A stretch of 5,092 nucleotides of DNA from Cyanobacteriota bacterium (GTDB lineage Bacteria > Cyanobacteriota > Cyanobacteriia > Phormidesmidales > Phormidesmidaceae). Position numbers and translations under genes: made by a program. This document shows, piece by piece, positions 3,683-5,092 of the stretch. Within the stretch, counting starts at the first letter, position 1, and every line of letters starts with the position of its first letter. The notes under the pieces were generated by a model. The model did no database searches. It saw only the letters and a list, made by a program, of their open reading frames with translations, and was not told the origin of the DNA. The stretch spans positions 1 through 5,092 of the forward strand of contig JAQCKL010000379.1 of the NCBI GenBank assembly GCA_027592485.1, written 5' to 3'.

Positions 3683-5092
3683 ATGACTGCAATCCCCCTG
3701 ATTTCTACTGAGCAAATGCTGGCCCCATTACCGGCCAGTTTGGCGGGACTGCGAGCCGTGGATGGTCGGTGGCAGGCCTATCGTCAAGGCACCCTGCCCA
3801 CGCCCACGGTGATCACCGTTGCTGATCAAGACGGTAGCCCACCCGATTGGGATGTGGTGATCGGGGGCGGCACCTTAGGGATTTTGCTGGGGGTCGCCCT
3901 CGTCCAACAGGGCTGGCGGGTGGCGCTGTTAGAGCGGGGAAGCCTGCGGGGACGGGATCAAGAGTGGAATATTTCTCGGGCTGAGATCACCCATCTGGTC
4001 ACCCAAGGGCTCTTGACTGAGGCGGAATTGGAAACGGCGATCGCCACCGAATACAACCCTGCCCGCATCCAGTTTGGAAATAGCGATCCCCTCTGGGTCA
4101 AAGACATTTTAAATGTGGGGATCGATCCGGTTTACTTGCTGGAAACCCTGAAGCAGCATTTTATCCAAGCGGGCGGTACTCTGCTAGAGCAAACGCCCTT
4201 TGATCACGCCACGGTTCATCACCAAGGGGTCACGGTTCACGCGGGCACACAGGTGCTGAACAGTCGTCTGTTTGTGGATGCCATGGGCCACTTTTCGCCC
4301 TTGGTGCAGCAGGTGCGCCAGGGCCAAAAACCCGATGGGGTCTGCTTGGTGGTGGGCACTTGCGCCGAGGGCTTTGCCGCCAATGCCACCGGTGACCTGA
4401 TGGTCTCCTTCACCCCCATCCAGAATCAGTGCCAATACTTTTGGGAAGCCTTCCCAGCTCGGGAGGGTCGCACGACTTATTTGTTTACCTATGTGGATGC
4501 GGAGCCCGATCGCCCCAGCCTCGAAACCCTATTTGACGAATACTGGCGTTTGCTGCCGGAATACCAAGGCATTAGCCTCCAGGATCTGACCTTGAAGCGG
4601 GCGCTGTTTGGCTTTTTTCCCTGCTATCGGGACAGTCCAATCCGTTACCCCTGGGCAAGGATTCTGCCCGTGGGAGACAGCAGCGGCAGTCAGTCCCCCC
4701 TTAGCTTTGGCGGGTTTGGTTCCATGGTCCGCCATCTGGGACGGCTCACCACTGGCATTGACGAGGCCCTGGGCCAAGACTGCCTCACCGCTGGGGATTT
4801 ACAGGGTTTACAGCCCTATCAGCCCAACCTCTCGGTGACCTGGTTGTTCCAACAGGCGATGCGAGTCGGGGTGGATCAACCCCTTGATCCGGGTCGGATT
4901 AACCACCTACTAGGGACGATTTTTGCGGATATGGCTGCCCTAGGGGAACCCACCCTCAAGCCCTTTCTGCAAGACGTGGTGCAGTTTTCGGCCCTCGCCA
5001 AAACCCTGCTCAGAACCACGGTTTACCATCCGGGGCTCGTGGCTCAACTGCTGCCCCAGGTGGGCCTCCCGGCAGTTCTGCGCTGGCTGCCC
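3683..5092 (+). CDS. cruP: CruP, lycopene cyclase-like FAD-dependent oxidoreductase (3' end outside window)
   Basis: The frame is open for 470 codons to the window edge with no stop. The protein is a CruA/CruP-type flavoprotein: a Rossmann FAD-binding unit DVVIGGGTLG (57-66) ending in Glu84 of VALLERG, then EWNIS (94-98), YNPARIQF and DPVYLLETLKQ, and the signature PVGDSSGSQSPLSFGGFG (329-346). CruA and CruP belong to the FixC-like lycopene cyclase group; cyanobacterial CruP has been reported to have weak lycopene cyclase activity in a heterologous host, while plant CruP has been tied to protection from oxidative stress, so the true reaction is unsettled. The absence of the longer CruA N-terminus and the wording around QNQCQYFWEAFPAR favour CruP. 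Probably some 50 C-terminal residues are missing here. ATG 3683 has no clear ribosome site; the frame stays open upstream, so an earlier TTG (3635 or 3662) cannot be excluded. The nearest gene upstream is divergent, so cruP likely has its own promoter. Confidence 0.85.
   Translation, partial: MTAIPLISTEQMLAPLPASLAGLRAVDGRWQAYRQGTLPTPTVITVADQDGSPPDWDVVIGGGTLGILLGVALVQQGWRVALLERGSLRGRDQEWNISRAEITHLVTQGLLTEAELETAIATEYNPARIQFGNSDPLWVKDILNVGIDPVYLLETLKQHFIQAGGTLLEQTPFDHATVHHQGVTVHAGTQVLNSRLFVDAMGHFSPLVQQVRQGQKPDGVCLVVGTCAEGFAANATGDLMVSFTPIQNQCQYFWEAFPAREGRTTYLFTYVDAEPDRPSLETLFDEYWRLLPEYQGISLQDLTLKRALFGFFPCYRDSPIRYPWARILPVGDSSGSQSPLSFGGFGSMVRHLGRLTTGIDEALGQDCLTAGDLQGLQPYQPNLSVTWLFQQAMRVGVDQPLDPGRINHLLGTIFADMAALGEPTLKPFLQDVVQFSALAKTLLRTTVYHPGLVAQLLPQVGLPAVLRWLP
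4037..4044. repeat. HIP1 octamer (GCGATCGC)
   Basis: Perfect copy inside cruP. Confidence 0.9.

Noticed and set aside
3492..3692. Minus-strand 66-codon open frame at the start of cruP
   Set aside because: It overlaps the cruP start, lacks a ribosome site and shows no protein-like pattern beyond chance.
4184..4838. Several open frames opposite to or out of frame with cruP
   Set aside because: They are shadows of the GC-rich cruP frame, which carries clear motifs throughout.

Overview
The window looks like ordinary chromosomal DNA from a cyanobacterium. The evidence is a recognisable CruP-type carotenoid cyclase-like flavoprotein, four copies of the HIP1 octamer GCGATCGC in about 5.1 kb (0.08 expected by chance at equal base frequencies), and several short protein types typical of cyanobacterial genomes. 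Genus cannot be fixed from the sequence alone.

Layout, left to right. (1) 88-675, plus strand: a membrane di-iron hydroxylase of the sterol desaturase / fatty acid hydroxylase superfamily, with all histidine clusters present but a short N-terminus. (2) 832-1877, plus strand: three small genes of a likely envelope or general stress cluster: a CsbD-family hydrophilic protein, a YggT-family membrane protein, and a 51-residue Lmo0937-type membrane peptide. The csbD-yggT gap holds two strong hairpins whose stems overlap, so only one can form fully at a time. (3) 1878-2561: no secure gene. It contains two direct copies of an approximately 80-bp palindrome-bearing repeat (about 89 % identical), and between them decayed-looking coding sequence, including a CPCC...YW...C zinc-ribbon-like fragment that has lost one expected cysteine. 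(4) 2562-3365, minus strand: an exported peroxiredoxin of the Bcp/PrxQ class preceded by a 74-residue protein of unknown function, probably co-transcribed. (5) 3366-3682: a divergent intergenic region with nested inverted repeats and a possible cruP promoter. (6) 3683 to the right edge, plus strand: cruP, cut off by the window end.

Functional theme: csbD, yggT, the Lmo0937-type gene, the peroxiredoxin and cruP can each be linked to stress, redox or membrane protection, but they are not one operon and the shared theme is an inference. I found no CRISPR array, rRNA, tRNA, integrase or intact transposase, and no clear new multi-gene system. The best candidates for a second look are the paired repeats with the degraded zinc-ribbon fragment, and the overlapping hairpins behind csbD.
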